Notes: generated by a model from the sequence alone, not told the origin. A stretch of DNA of 64,000 bases from Oscillospiraceae bacterium (GCA_017455685.1 JAFSZH010000016.1:1-64000); one strand, 5' to 3'. Counted from the stretch's first letter, positions 7,031 through 14,891 are shown. Translations and numbers: made by a program.

Positions 7031-8536
7031 ATGATATACAAAACAATAGACCTCTGTGCCGGCATTGGCGGTATTCGCCGTGGATTTGAGCTAACGGGAT
7101 CATTTGAAAATGTTCTCTCAGCCGAAATCGACCCTTTTGCCGCAAAAACATATATGCATCTTTTCGGCGATGATCCGACGAATGACCTAACATCCGAAGA
7201 GTTTAAATTGAAAGTCGAAGCAACTGAGTATGATGTCCTGTTAGCGGGTTTTCCCTGCCAGACATTCAGTCGGGTAGGAAAAAAGCAAGGTTTTCGTGAT
7301 ACAACCAGAGGAACAATCTTTTTTGATATAGCTGACATCATTTCGCGTACTTCCCCCCGAGCTGTTTTCCTTGAGAACGTTGAAAACTTGGTGTCCCACG
7401 ACCGCGGAAACACAATAGATACTATTATTCGAACGTTAGAGGATGAACTTGATTATCGTGTGATTGGTGTAACCCTTGACGAGGACGGAAACTACATTTA
7501 TAGCAGATCCTCGTTGGTCAGAAACTCCCGATATTTTGGTGTCCCTCAAAACAGACCACGCGCTTATATAATGGCGTTTAGCAAAAAAACATATGGTAAT
7601 GCCATCAAACTGTTGAATATGCAGTTGCCGGAATCTGGGAGCAAAGTAATATTTCAAGATGTACATGAGATTCTGGAACCAGAAGTCGATGATCATTATT
7701 ATATGGCAAGCGGCTATTGGGAAACTTTGAAGCGGCATAAAGAGCGGCAGCAAAAGAAAGGTTACGGTTTTGGATATTGCGTAGTAAATCAATCTGCTGA
7801 GGAACACCCGATTGCTTATACGATTCTGGCGACAGGTGGATCTGGGCGTGAGCGTAATCTGATATATCAGCCGAAAGAAGGCGTAGCAGGAAAACTCATC
7901 GTGGGTAAAAAAACTGGTCTTAATTCAGAAGGCATCAGGATAATGACGCCGACCGAATGGGGACGGCTCCAAGGATTTATCGGATATGCCTTCATGAAAG
8001 AGGGGAAAGATACCTTTAGCTTCCCGGAAGGCATCCCGGAAGCCAGGAAATATATGCAGTTCGGCAACTCTGTCACTATCCCTGTCATTGAGAGAATGGC
8101 AGAGTTTATGTTGGAGTGTTTTGATATCCTTGAGAAGCAACAGGCCGAAATTGTAAAAGCAATGGCGAAAAATCGCTTGTTCTTTACAAAAAGGGATGTA
8201 ATGGAGCGACTGGATCTGGATGCTGTACAAACAGGCGCACTTATTAAATCCTTAATCGATTCAAAGGAACTCCTGCGAGTATCAAGCGGAAAGACAACCA
8301 GATACGTTCGATATCAAGAATCAGTGGATTTGCCACCGTACAGCCAGGAAGAAAAAGTGATTCAAATGGCAAAAGAGAACCCAATTATCACAAACAAGGA
8401 TGTTCGCGAGCAGCTTATTATTTCTCCGGGAAGCGCGAATGTACTGTTGAGCGGGATGGTGGCAAAAGGGTTGCTTGAAAGAACTGCTCGCGGTAAGTAT
8501 AAATTGCCAGGGCCAGAACAGCTCTCATTATTTTAA
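7031..8536 (+). CDS. dcm: C5 cytosine-specific DNA methyltransferase with C-terminal winged-helix-like repeats
   Basis: 501 residues. Motif I DLCAGIGG (7-14, AdoMet), motif IV GFPCQTFS (73-80, catalytic Cys76), motif VI ENV (115-117), motif VIII QNRPR (173-177) and motif X GNSV (344-347) are all intact, so the enzyme should be active. The target-recognition region (~200-300) gives no hint of the site. Residues ~370-500 are extra: two similar units (KAMAKNRLFFTKRDVMERL and IQMAKENPIITNKDVREQL starts) look like tandem winged helices of the kind used by transcription regulators. It follows vsr on the same strand, an arrangement known from restriction-modification loci. A terminator follows at 8579. 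Confidence 0.92.
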   Translation: MIYKTIDLCAGIGGIRRGFELTGSFENVLSAEIDPFAAKTYMHLFGDDPTNDLTSEEFKLKVEATEYDVLLAGFPCQTFSRVGKKQGFRDTTRGTIFFDIADIISRTSPRAVFLENVENLVSHDRGNTIDTIIRTLEDELDYRVIGVTLDEDGNYIYSRSSLVRNSRYFGVPQNRPRAYIMAFSKKTYGNAIKLLNMQLPESGSKVIFQDVHEILEPEVDDHYYMASGYWETLKRHKERQQKKGYGFGYCVVNQSAEEHPIAYTILATGGSGRERNLIYQPKEGVAGKLIVGKKTGLNSEGIRIMTPTEWGRLQGFIGYAFMKEGKDTFSFPEGIPEARKYMQFGNSVTIPVIERMAEFMLECFDILEKQQAEIVKAMAKNRLFFTKRDVMERLDLDAVQTGALIKSLIDSKELLRVSSGKTTRYVRYQESVDLPPYSQEEKVIQMAKENPIITNKDVREQLIISPGSANVLLSGMVAKGLLERTARGKYKLPGPEQLSLF

Positions 8537-8578
8537 AATAATTTAAGCATTTTCTCCTATAAATAATAAGTGAAATAC

Positions 8579-8624
8579 AAGCGTCAGAATCGCCCAAATT
8601 TTTGGTGATCCTGGCGCTTATTTT
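8579..8624 (+). terminator. Terminator after the methyltransferase gene
   Basis: AAGCGTCAGAATC (8579-8591) pairs, with two mismatches, with GATCCTGGCGCTT (8607-8619), then ATTTTT. It separates vsr-dcm from the next transcription unit. Confidence 0.7.
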
Positions 8625-8689
8625 TCAGCGAGAATTCGATTAGATTTTCGTATCTAATACTACATTTGCAAATAATGTTGAAAAATCTA

Positions 8690-8719
8690 TTGACAAATAT
8701 AGTGGCCGACGTGTAGAAT
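8690..8719 (+). promoter_or_regulatory. Promoter of the 73-residue protein gene
   Basis: TTGACA (8690-8695), 18 bases, TAGAAT (8714-8719), 31 bases before the start codon. It starts the second half of the defence cluster. Confidence 0.72.
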
Positions 8720-8750
8720 AATGTCACAAATACAGAGGAGGTTTTTCGTC

Positions 8751-8972
8751 ATGGAAACAAAGCGTGAACGTTTCGTGCGGCTGGCGGAGGCCAGAACAAA
8801 TAAGATTCTGGAGATGATGCGGCTCCTTGGTAATTGCTCCAGTAAATCCAACTATGAGTACTCGGATGACGATGTCAGGCAGATCTTTACCGCATTGGAA
8901 AAAGAACTGAAAAATACAAAAAACCGTTTCATGGGGATTGAGGCAAAAGAAGAGCGTTTTACCTTGAAATAA
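8751..8972 (+). CDS. Conserved small protein of the defence cluster
   Basis: 73 residues, mostly charged helix: METKRERFVRLAEARTNKIL..., then LLGNCSSKSNYEYSDDDV and an acidic-basic C-terminal helix. No membrane segment. I recall similar small proteins (start [KR]-ERF-x-R-[LV]-AEARTNK, then LLGNCSNKSxYEY) in Firmicute mobile and defence regions, but no function is known to me. ATG 8751 has GAGGAGG upstream, which excludes the longer frame from 8721. It has its own promoter and lies 13 bases before the ATPase stub, with which it is probably co-transcribed. Confidence 0.7.
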   Translation: METKRERFVRLAEARTNKILEMMRLLGNCSSKSNYEYSDDDVRQIFTALEKELKNTKNRFMGIEAKEERFTLK

Positions 8973-8985
8973 GGGGGAAGTAATA

Positions 8986-9438
8986 ATGGGAAGAGTCTGC
9001 TGGAATTTCCCGCTTCTTGGCACAGATAGCGTAAGCGGTAGCAACGACGGTAATATCACGATGTTTAAAGGGTCTGGCATAATGGATGGTCTTGCCCGTG
9101 AGGTGTGCCAGAATTCTTTGGATGCAAAAAACAGTGATCTGCCCGATGGTACTCCGGTTCGTGTCGTTTTCAAGCTCTTCTATCTGGAGAGAAAGCAGTT
9201 CTCTGTTTTTGACGAGTTTGAAAGAGCATTGGAAAGTGCTTACGATTATTGGACCAAGAACCCGCTCAAAACCAAGAAGATCATGGATTTCCTTGACAAT
9301 GTCAAGAAATACCTGTCTATGGACAGAATTCCTGTTCTTATAATGAGCGATTATAATACGAATGGGCTTCAAGGAGTAAATGCGGGGCCAGGTGAAACGT
9401 CTTATTGGGATCTCCTCGTCAACACAAAGGGAATATAA
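8986..9438 (+). pseudogene. GHKL (Hsp90/MutL-type) ATPase, N-terminal stub
   Basis: 150 residues. It shows GLAREVCQNSLDAK (around residues 36-49), the N-box of GHKL ATPases with the Mg-binding Asn, and IMSDYNTNGLQG, a variant of the ATP-lid start (D-x-[GN]-x-G). The chain stops soon after DLLVNTKGI, before the glycine-rich second box (G-x-F-G-x-G-K) that family members need to hold the triphosphate. The stop is followed 19 bases later by the next gene, so the rest of the ATPase has most likely been deleted. Such ATPases occur with methyltransferase and Vsr genes in restriction-modification loci (MutL/MORC-related ATPases). As it stands the protein should not hydrolyse ATP. Confidence 0.7.
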
Positions 9439-9457
9439 CTGCAATGGTGGTAAGCAA

Positions 9458-10468
9458 ATGAAAATCGAGATGGGTGAATCCCTGTTTTATTCCTGGCTGC
9501 GTCATGTAAAAGAATGCCAAATTGTCCAGACGAACTGGACTACCTCCTCACAGTGGCAGCTGAATCACGAAGACCGGTTGGAAGAGATCATGTCCACGAC
9601 CGACAGATTCTTTACTGAGCAATACGGATACAGCATTTATAAGAAAACGTCATCCCTATCTCAACTGCTCCAGCAGGCGGAATGTGATGCTATCGGAATT
9701 GAGGTGCAGGGCGGCACGAATAAGATTTATGCTGTTGACGTCGCTTTTCATGAGGCGGGATTAAACTATGGTACTCGCGAAGCAACAATCAAGAAGATCA
9801 TAGCCAAAAGTCTGCGTACGGCCATGTGTATCTATGGCTATCTCGATGCCCGGGAAGCAGAGATTATTTTCGCATCTCCGAAGATTCATAAGAGTGTTCT
9901 GGATGGAGTTGCCCCCTGCCTTGCCGATATGCAGAGAATAATGGACGATCTCGGGTTTCGTTTTCTGTTCCGCATCATCGCAAACGATGACTTCCGGGAT
10001 AAGGTTCTCGTCCCCATCCTCAAAGCAAGCAATGGCGTGGCAGACACAAATGAACTGTTTATCCGCAGCTACCAGATGATGCAGATGTTTGAAAAGAAAG
10101 CTGTTTCGCCCGGGAAGCCTGTGAAACCAGCTACCAGTGAAACGCAGACGCCCAAAGAAGCTGAAGATACCTATTCTGAGATGAAGATCGGTAAGGTGGC
10201 GCAGCTGGTGATGAGGCCAATCTTGGAAAGCGGCCGAGTCTCTGCAGATGAAATTGTACGGCTTCAGAGCAAAGAATACAGCTATGATGTGTTGAATCTC
10301 AACTTCCCTCTGTTGGTAAGAACAGACGCAGAATATGATAAGGCACGTTACTACAGTGAACCTCTACATATCAATGGGGCTGAGTATGTAATGTGTTCTC
10401 AATGGATTGAGCGGCCGGAAAACAACGATCGCCCATATCTCATGAGTTGGATACGGGAGCATCAATAA
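9458..10468 (+). CDS. Candidate PD-(D/E)XK-type nuclease of the defence cluster
   Basis: 336 residues. Residues 75-99 contain AECDAIGIE and then YAVDVAFHEAGLNYG: an acidic residue, a beta strand, D94 and H98-E99, spaced as in the PD-(D/E)XK nuclease core. After this comes a helical region (KKIIAKSLRTAMCIYGYL). A low-complexity Pro/Thr/Glu linker (~residues 224-245) joins a C-terminal domain (~250-336) that I do not recognise. The ATG at 9458 is preceded by GGTGG and starts with the MGESLFYSWLRHVK pattern I recall from homologues near methyltransferase genes. It is the last gene of the cluster. Endonuclease function is inference; the fold has not been tested. Confidence 0.55.
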   Translation: MKIEMGESLFYSWLRHVKECQIVQTNWTTSSQWQLNHEDRLEEIMSTTDRFFTEQYGYSIYKKTSSLSQLLQQAECDAIGIEVQGGTNKIYAVDVAFHEAGLNYGTREATIKKIIAKSLRTAMCIYGYLDAREAEIIFASPKIHKSVLDGVAPCLADMQRIMDDLGFRFLFRIIANDDFRDKVLVPILKASNGVADTNELFIRSYQMMQMFEKKAVSPGKPVKPATSETQTPKEAEDTYSEMKIGKVAQLVMRPILESGRVSADEIVRLQSKEYSYDVLNLNFPLLVRTDAEYDKARYYSEPLHINGAEYVMCSQWIERPENNDRPYLMSWIREHQ

Positions 10469-10480
10469 TCAAAAAAAGAA

Positions 10481-10523
10481 AAGACCACATCCACGGATTC
10501 TCTCCGAAGATGTGGTCTTTCTT
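10481..10523 (+). terminator. Terminator closing the accessory region
   Basis: AAGACCACATC (10481-10491) pairs with GATGTGGTCTT (10509-10519), followed by TCTTGTTTT. It is preceded by an A-rich run, so it can also work for the opposite strand. The GC-rich core genome starts shortly after it. Confidence 0.8.
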
Positions 10524-10621
10524 GTTTTCCCGCTTGAAGACGTCGCTAAAACACCATTTTCATAGTGTCCTTAATCCGCGCCGCCTTTTCCCCGGCGGGC
10601 TGTTTTCTTTCCGTTTTCGGT

Positions 10622-11443
10622 TTATTCCAGATTGAGCTTGTGGGTCAGGATGGCGTTGGAGCCGAAGAAGAAGCCCGCGGCCTTGATCAGCTGCCAGCCG
10701 ATCATGATCCCCAGCGCCCCGCTGCCGTAGCGGACCGCCGTCTCCATGGCTTCGCTGAAGGAGTCGATCGTCAGGTCCAGGCTGCCGATCCGGATCACGC
10801 CGGGCAGCGCCGAGAGCAGGATGCTGACTCCCACGCTGATGCCCACGTAGGCCAGCACGGAAATGACCACCCGGTTCTTCGGGGCCATATGGCCCAGGGA
10901 GATGGCCAGGTAGATCTGCAGATCCTGGGCAAGCGTGGACGCCACCATCAGCAGGAAGAAGAGGATCAGCAGGCCGACGCTGCCCTGGGGCAGTCTGGGG
11001 AACACGTCCGACAGTTCCCGAAGTCCCTCCAGGAAGCCCGCGCCGTCATAGACCATGACGAAGATAAGCATGGCCGCCAGAGCCGCCAGGCCGGTGATGA
11101 ACTCCATCACCAGGGCCACCACCAGCTTGGAGGCGATATGCTCCGCCGGAGTGGCGGGCAGGGTGAACATCAGATAGCCCTCGTCCCCCAGCAGGCCCTT
11201 ATAAAACCGCTGGCACACGAACACGATCATCATCACGCAGGTGGCCACCCACAGGGAGAACAGCAGGATGATGGGCACCACTCCGAAGAGGAACGACAGA
11301 AAACCGTTCACGCTGCCTTTTTCCAGCACGTGGCCCACGGTAAAGCCGTTCACCGCCGCCAGCGCCAGCAGGCCCAGCCACAGGGGGCCGAACTTGCGCA
11401 GCATGCAGCGGAAATCATATTTCATCAGTTTTCCAAGCATCAT
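10622..11443 (-). CDS. ABC-2-type transporter permease
   Basis: 273 residues with about six hydrophobic segments (for example ILLFSLWVATCVMMIVFVC and GLLILFFLLMVASTLAQDL). It is the membrane half of a two-component exporter-like ABC system; LMFTLPATPAEHIASKLV is a pattern typical of the permeases encoded with YtrA-type regulators. It lies 10 bases after the ATPase gene and is the last gene of the three-gene operon. The start has GGAGGAAAAG upstream; a second ATG directly follows. Substrate unknown; in relatives such operons respond to cell-wall antibiotics. Confidence 0.8.
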   Translation of the reverse strand: MMLGKLMKYDFRCMLRKFGPLWLGLLALAAVNGFTVGHVLEKGSVNGFLSFLFGVVPIILLFSLWVATCVMMIVFVCQRFYKGLLGDEGYLMFTLPATPAEHIASKLVVALVMEFITGLAALAAMLIFVMVYDGAGFLEGLRELSDVFPRLPQGSVGLLILFFLLMVASTLAQDLQIYLAISLGHMAPKNRVVISVLAYVGISVGVSILLSALPGVIRIGSLDLTIDSFSEAMETAVRYGSGALGIMIGWQLIKAAGFFFGSNAILTHKLNLE

Positions 11444-11453
11444 CTTTTCCTCC

Positions 11454-12161
11454 TTACCACATATCCGAGCGGAACATCTGCCGGAACAGCGCGTCTACGC
11501 TGTCGCCGGTGCGCTCCCGGATGCTGTCCACGGCCTCGTGGAGCACCACCCGGCCCCGCTGGAGAAAGATCGCCTCGTCCAGCACCTGCTCCACGTCCAG
11601 CAGAAGGTGGGTGGAGATCAGCACGGTGCCGTCCTCGTTGTAGTTGGTCAGAATGGTCTTCATGATAAACTCCCGGGCCGCCGGGTCCACCCCGGCGATG
11701 GGCTCGTCCAGCAGATAGAGCTTCGCCTTGCGGCTCATCACCAGCATCAGCTGCATCTTCTCCTTCGTGCCCTTGGAGAGGGTCTTGATCCTGCTGCCCG
11801 GCTCCAAACCCAGGGTAAGGCACATCTCCCCGGCCTTGACGCGGTCAAAGTCCGCGTAGAAGTCGTCGAACAGCTCCACCATGTCCTCCACCCGCATCCA
11901 GTCGGGGAAGTATCCCCGGTCGGGCAGGTAGCTGATCAGGCTCTTGCTGATCGGGCCGGGGGCCGCGCCGCAGATCTCCACCGTTCCGGCGGTGGGCTGG
12001 AGCAGCCCGTTGAGGATCTTGATCAGCGTGGTCTTGCCGGAGCCGTTGGGGCCCAGCAGGCCCACGATCTTTCCCGGCTCCAGGGTCAGATCCACCCCGT
12101 CCAGGGCCCTGACGCTGCCGAAATCCCGGCAGAGGCCGGTGCATTTTACCAGTTCATTCAT
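11454..12161 (-). CDS. ABC transporter ATP-binding protein
   Basis: 235 residues. Walker A GPNGSGKT (after KIVGLL), a signature-motif position reading LSKGTKEK, Walker B LYLLDEPIAGVD and switch His in STH. The signature LSKGTKEK instead of LSGGQ is common in the YtrB/EcsA-like class. It overlaps the GntR gene by eight bases and precedes the permease by ten, so all three are one transcript. Energises the permease; substrate unknown. Confidence 0.9.
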   Translation of the reverse strand: MNELVKCTGLCRDFGSVRALDGVDLTLEPGKIVGLLGPNGSGKTTLIKILNGLLQPTAGTVEICGAAPGPISKSLISYLPDRGYFPDWMRVEDMVELFDDFYADFDRVKAGEMCLTLGLEPGSRIKTLSKGTKEKMQLMLVMSRKAKLYLLDEPIAGVDPAAREFIMKTILTNYNEDGTVLISTHLLLDVEQVLDEAIFLQRGRVVLHEAVDSIRERTGDSVDALFRQMFRSDMW

Positions 12162-12525
12162 CGTTCTTCTCTCCTTCTCTCCGGGCGATCTCCGCCGCGT
12201 CGGCGCGACTGTAGCCCAGAGCCTTCATATCCTTGAAATACTCCCCGGTCCGCTCGGCGGCCAGCTGGCCCCGCATGGCCTCCAGCGCCGCCGGGTCGTC
12301 GGTGACGGTACGGCCCGCCGTGCGGTTGGTGATCACCAGCCCGTCCGTTTCCAGCTGGGTCATGGCCCGCTGCATGGTGTTGGGGTTCACGCCCGCCTCC
12401 GCCGCCAGCTCCCGGACCGAGGGGAAGTGAGACCCGGGCGGGTATACGCCCGTGACGATCCGCTGCCGCAGCTGTTCCGCCAGCTGGAGCCAGATGGGAC
12501 GGGACCCCTGGATCTGAAAATCCAT
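12154..12525 (-). CDS. GntR-family repressor, YtrA type
   Basis: 123 residues, the short length of the YtrA subfamily: an N-terminal winged helix (PIWLQLAEQLRQRIVTGVYP, then PSVRELAAEAGVNPNTMQRA as helix-turn-helix) and only a short C-terminal dimerisation tail. It heads the operon with the ABC genes and should repress it. AAAGGAGGATG lies just upstream of the start. A 10-bp inverted repeat overlaps the promoter (12541-12593) and is the obvious operator. Confidence 0.9.
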   Translation of the reverse strand: MDFQIQGSRPIWLQLAEQLRQRIVTGVYPPGSHFPSVRELAAEAGVNPNTMQRAMTQLETDGLVITNRTAGRTVTDDPAALEAMRGQLAAERTGEYFKDMKALGYSRADAAEIARREGEKNDE

Positions 12526-12540
12526 TTGGCATCCTCCTTT

Positions 12541-12593
12541 GTATTACTGTATTATGCGATTAGTACAATAGCACAGTAATACAGTCTTGTCAA
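12541..12593 (-). promoter_or_regulatory. Promoter and operator of the GntR-ABC operon
   Basis: On the minus strand: TTGACA (12593-12588), 17 bases, TATTGT (12570-12565). A perfect inverted repeat, GTATTACTGT (12541-12550) facing ACAGTAATAC (12573-12582), covers the spacer on one side and the start region on the other. GntR-YtrA repressors bind such spaced palindromes. Confidence 0.8.
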
Positions 12594-12603
12594 CACTTTC
12601 CCG

Positions 12604-12728
12604 TCGAAATTTTGAAAAAAATCTGTTATGATGAAAAAAACTCCGGCGTTCACCGAAGCGCAACAGTTTCTTAAAAAAACCGCAAAACTTTTTTCGTATA
12701 TTCGAACCGACGGAACGGCTGTTCCGTC
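12604..12728 (+). promoter_or_regulatory. Possible promoter and leader hairpin of the ECF sigma operon
   Basis: TCGAAA (12604-12609), 17 bases, TATGAT (12627-12632) is a weak vegetative-type promoter about 150 bases before the sigma gene. Further down, GACGGAAC (12709-12716) and GTTCCGTC (12721-12728) form a perfect hairpin with loop GGCT; it has no T run. I could not define an ECF-type autoregulated promoter. Confidence 0.35.
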
Positions 12729-12783
12729 ATTAGCTTTGGAAGAGAGACAGAGGCCGGTCGGCCCCTGAGCAGGTGCGCACCCT

Positions 12784-13260
12784 ATGACAAAAGAAGATTT
12801 CACCGTCCAGATCCTGGACATGGAAAAAACGCTCTACCACATCGCCTGCGGCATTCTCCGCAGTGAGGCGGACCGGGAGGACGCTGTGGCGGAGTGCATA
12901 TGCAAGGCCTGGGAAAAGCGGGATTCGCTGAAAAGCGACGCCGCTTTCAAGGCCTGGGTCACCCGGATCCTGATCAACGAGTGCTACGACATCTGCCGCC
13001 GCGGTCAGCGGCTGGTGGTGCTGGACGAGCTGCCGGAAAACGCCGCCCCGGAAAACACTGAGGCCCGGGAGCTGCGGCAGCTGATCATGGAGATGGACGA
13101 GATCTATCGCATGCCCATCCTGCTGTTTTACGTGGAGGGCTTCAGCATCCGGGAGATCTCCCGGATCCTGCAGATCCCCGAGGGAACGGTCAAATCCCGG
13201 CTGTACGCCGGGCGCGCCAAGCTGCGCAACGTATTGCAAGAAGAAGAGGTTTCGGTATGA
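12784..13260 (+). CDS. ECF-type RNA polymerase sigma factor
   Basis: 158 residues. Region 2 (residues ~10-75) includes LRSEADREDAVAECICKAWE and the -10-binding helix; region 4 (~105-155) contains MPILLFYVEGFSIREISRIL and the recognition helix IPEGTVKSRLYAGRAKLR. Length and layout are standard for group IV sigma factors, which redirect RNA polymerase to stress or envelope promoters. Its stop overlaps the next gene's start (ATGA at 13257-13260), so the neighbour is probably its regulator. Confidence 0.92.
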   Translation: MTKEDFTVQILDMEKTLYHIACGILRSEADREDAVAECICKAWEKRDSLKSDAAFKAWVTRILINECYDICRRGQRLVVLDELPENAAPENTEARELRQLIMEMDEIYRMPILLFYVEGFSIREISRILQIPEGTVKSRLYAGRAKLRNVLQEEEVSV

Positions 13261-14156
13261 AAGAATCCTGGGACAACATATTCGGCGAGGTCCCCGCTTC
13301 TTTTGAAGCCCGGGTCAGCCAGACCCTTGCCTCCCTGGAGGAGACGCCCAAGGTGGTGCGCTTCCGCTTCCCCGCCGGGAGTCTGATCGCGGCGGTGCTG
13401 GCGGTGGCGGTGCTGGCCGGTACGGCCCTGGCCACCGGGTTCTTCGGCATGAAGAATCTGACCGTGGCGGACCCCTACGCCACGCCGGAGGCGAGCGGCG
13501 ACGTGATCGCCCTGCAGGGCGTGCCCGAGAGCCCGGAGTTCCGGGCCAACGCGGAGTGGATGGACTATCTGGCCGGGCTGGATCTGGTCAAGGCGGCCGC
13601 GGACGCGGACGCCGGGATCACCCAGATCCCCGAGGGCTACGACTTCTACCGGGTCTTTTCCCAGGAGATGGCCGACAAGCTGCAGGAGATCGCCTCGCGC
13701 TACGCTCTGAAGCTCCACACCGGGCTCACCGCGTTTTACAGCCAGCAGGAGCTCTGCACACGGCTGAACACGCAGCCCTTTATCACGAATTGCAGCTCCT
13801 TCAGCGGCTACGTGTATGAGGACGGCTCCTTCCAGGGCGACGGCGTCAGCACGGCGGGCCGGAGCTACGAATACCAGCTGGGCCGCTACGTGAAGGGCAC
13901 CTTCTCCGAGGTGACGCTGAACGTGGGCAACGCCGGGGAGTACGAGGAGTGGACCTATACCACGGCTTCCGGCGTGAACGCGCAGCTGTTCCTGGGCCCC
14001 GAGCGATGCGTGCTGCTGGCCGACCTCAGCGATTCCTTCGTAGCCGTCAACCTGCTGGGCGGTACCGACGGCAACAGCATCTTCATGCCGGACCCGGTGA
14101 CCCGGGAAGACCTGGAGGCCTTTGCCGATCTCATCGACTTCACCGGACTGAACTGA
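13257..14156 (+). CDS. Putative membrane-bound anti-sigma partner
   Basis: 299 residues. A short cytoplasmic N-terminus (~36 residues, MKESWDNIFGEVPASFEARV...) is followed by one membrane segment (SLIAAVLAVAVLAGTALATG, ~residues 42-61) and a ~235-residue extracellular part with no family I recognise. This topology, and translational coupling to an ECF sigma gene, fit an anti-sigma factor whose outer domain senses a signal. No ZAS zinc motif (HxxxCxxC) is present, so it would belong to another class. Gene ends at a strong shared terminator. Confidence 0.6.
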   Translation: MKESWDNIFGEVPASFEARVSQTLASLEETPKVVRFRFPAGSLIAAVLAVAVLAGTALATGFFGMKNLTVADPYATPEASGDVIALQGVPESPEFRANAEWMDYLAGLDLVKAAADADAGITQIPEGYDFYRVFSQEMADKLQEIASRYALKLHTGLTAFYSQQELCTRLNTQPFITNCSSFSGYVYEDGSFQGDGVSTAGRSYEYQLGRYVKGTFSEVTLNVGNAGEYEEWTYTTASGVNAQLFLGPERCVLLADLSDSFVAVNLLGGTDGNSIFMPDPVTREDLEAFADLIDFTGLN

Positions 14157-14186
14157 TCTCCCCTTCCCCCTTTCCCCTTTGAAAAA

Positions 14187-14226
14187 ACGCCCCCGGCGAT
14201 CTCCCAACAGGGATCGCCGGGGGCGT
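14187..14226. terminator. Bidirectional terminator between convergent genes
   Basis: ACGCCCCCGGCGATC (14187-14201) pairs perfectly with GATCGCCGGGGGCGT (14212-14226). An A6 run precedes it and TCTTTT follows, so it can serve both the anti-sigma gene and the exonuclease gene. Confidence 0.85.
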
Positions 14227-14231
14227 GTCTT

Positions 14232-14891
14232 TTATTCGTACAGCAGCTTGCGCCGCTCGTAGGGCTGGGGCTCGTACCGCACGGACCGGATGGCGGGCCG
14301 GGGCGGGCCGTATTTGGGGTTGTAGCCGAAGAGATTCACGTACTCCGCCACGTCGGGCCGTTCCCGCTCCATGGCCTTGAGCACCTCCAGGGCGGCCCGG
14401 GCGTCGTCGCAGGCCCGGTGGGAGTTCACGCCGCAGGCGCCGTAGGCGTCCACCGCGTTTTCCAGCCGGTGAGGGTAGTCCCGCCGGTCCCTGTACACGG
14501 ACATCACGTCCAGGAATCTCGTCTTCCGCAGGCAGTCCGCCAGACCCAGCCGGGCGAGGAAAAAGTAAAGAAAGCTCAGATCGAACTGGGCGTTGTACGC
14601 CGCCAGCAGGGGCCGCTCCGAGGAAAGCGCTTCGGCCAGGGCCCGGCCGGCGGTCTCCTTTTCCACGCCGGAGACCAGCATGGGCTCGGTGATGCCCGTC
14701 AGCTCGGTGATCCTCGGCGGCAGCCGCCGTCCGGGGCTCAGGCGGATCAGATAGTCCTCCTCCCGCTCCGCCGCCGGCGTCAGCACCACGAAGCCCAGCT
14801 CGATGATCTCGTCCTCCCGGGGTCGGAAGCCGGTGGTCTCCGTATCCAGCACAACGATGCTGTCGAAGCGCTCCCAAAGGGCGTCAAGCAT
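14232..14891 (-). CDS. DEDDh 3'-5' exonuclease (DnaQ / PolC-epsilon type)
   Basis: 219 residues. Exo I motif VLDTETTGF (Asp16, Glu18), Exo II AYNAQFDLSFL (Asp104) and Exo III HRACDDA (His158, Asp163) are intact. The C-terminal ~40 residues (VAEYVNLFGYNPKYGPPRP...) are an extension seen in stand-alone Clostridia exonucleases. It could proofread or trim DNA or RNA ends. It overlaps the following flippase gene by eight bases, but its function appears unrelated to the polysaccharide locus. Confidence 0.88.
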   Translation of the reverse strand: MLDALWERFDSIVVLDTETTGFRPREDEIIELGFVVLTPAAEREEDYLIRLSPGRRLPPRITELTGITEPMLVSGVEKETAGRALAEALSSERPLLAAYNAQFDLSFLYFFLARLGLADCLRKTRFLDVMSVYRDRRDYPHRLENAVDAYGACGVNSHRACDDARAALEVLKAMERERPDVAEYVNLFGYNPKYGPPRPAIRSVRYEPQPYERRKLLYE

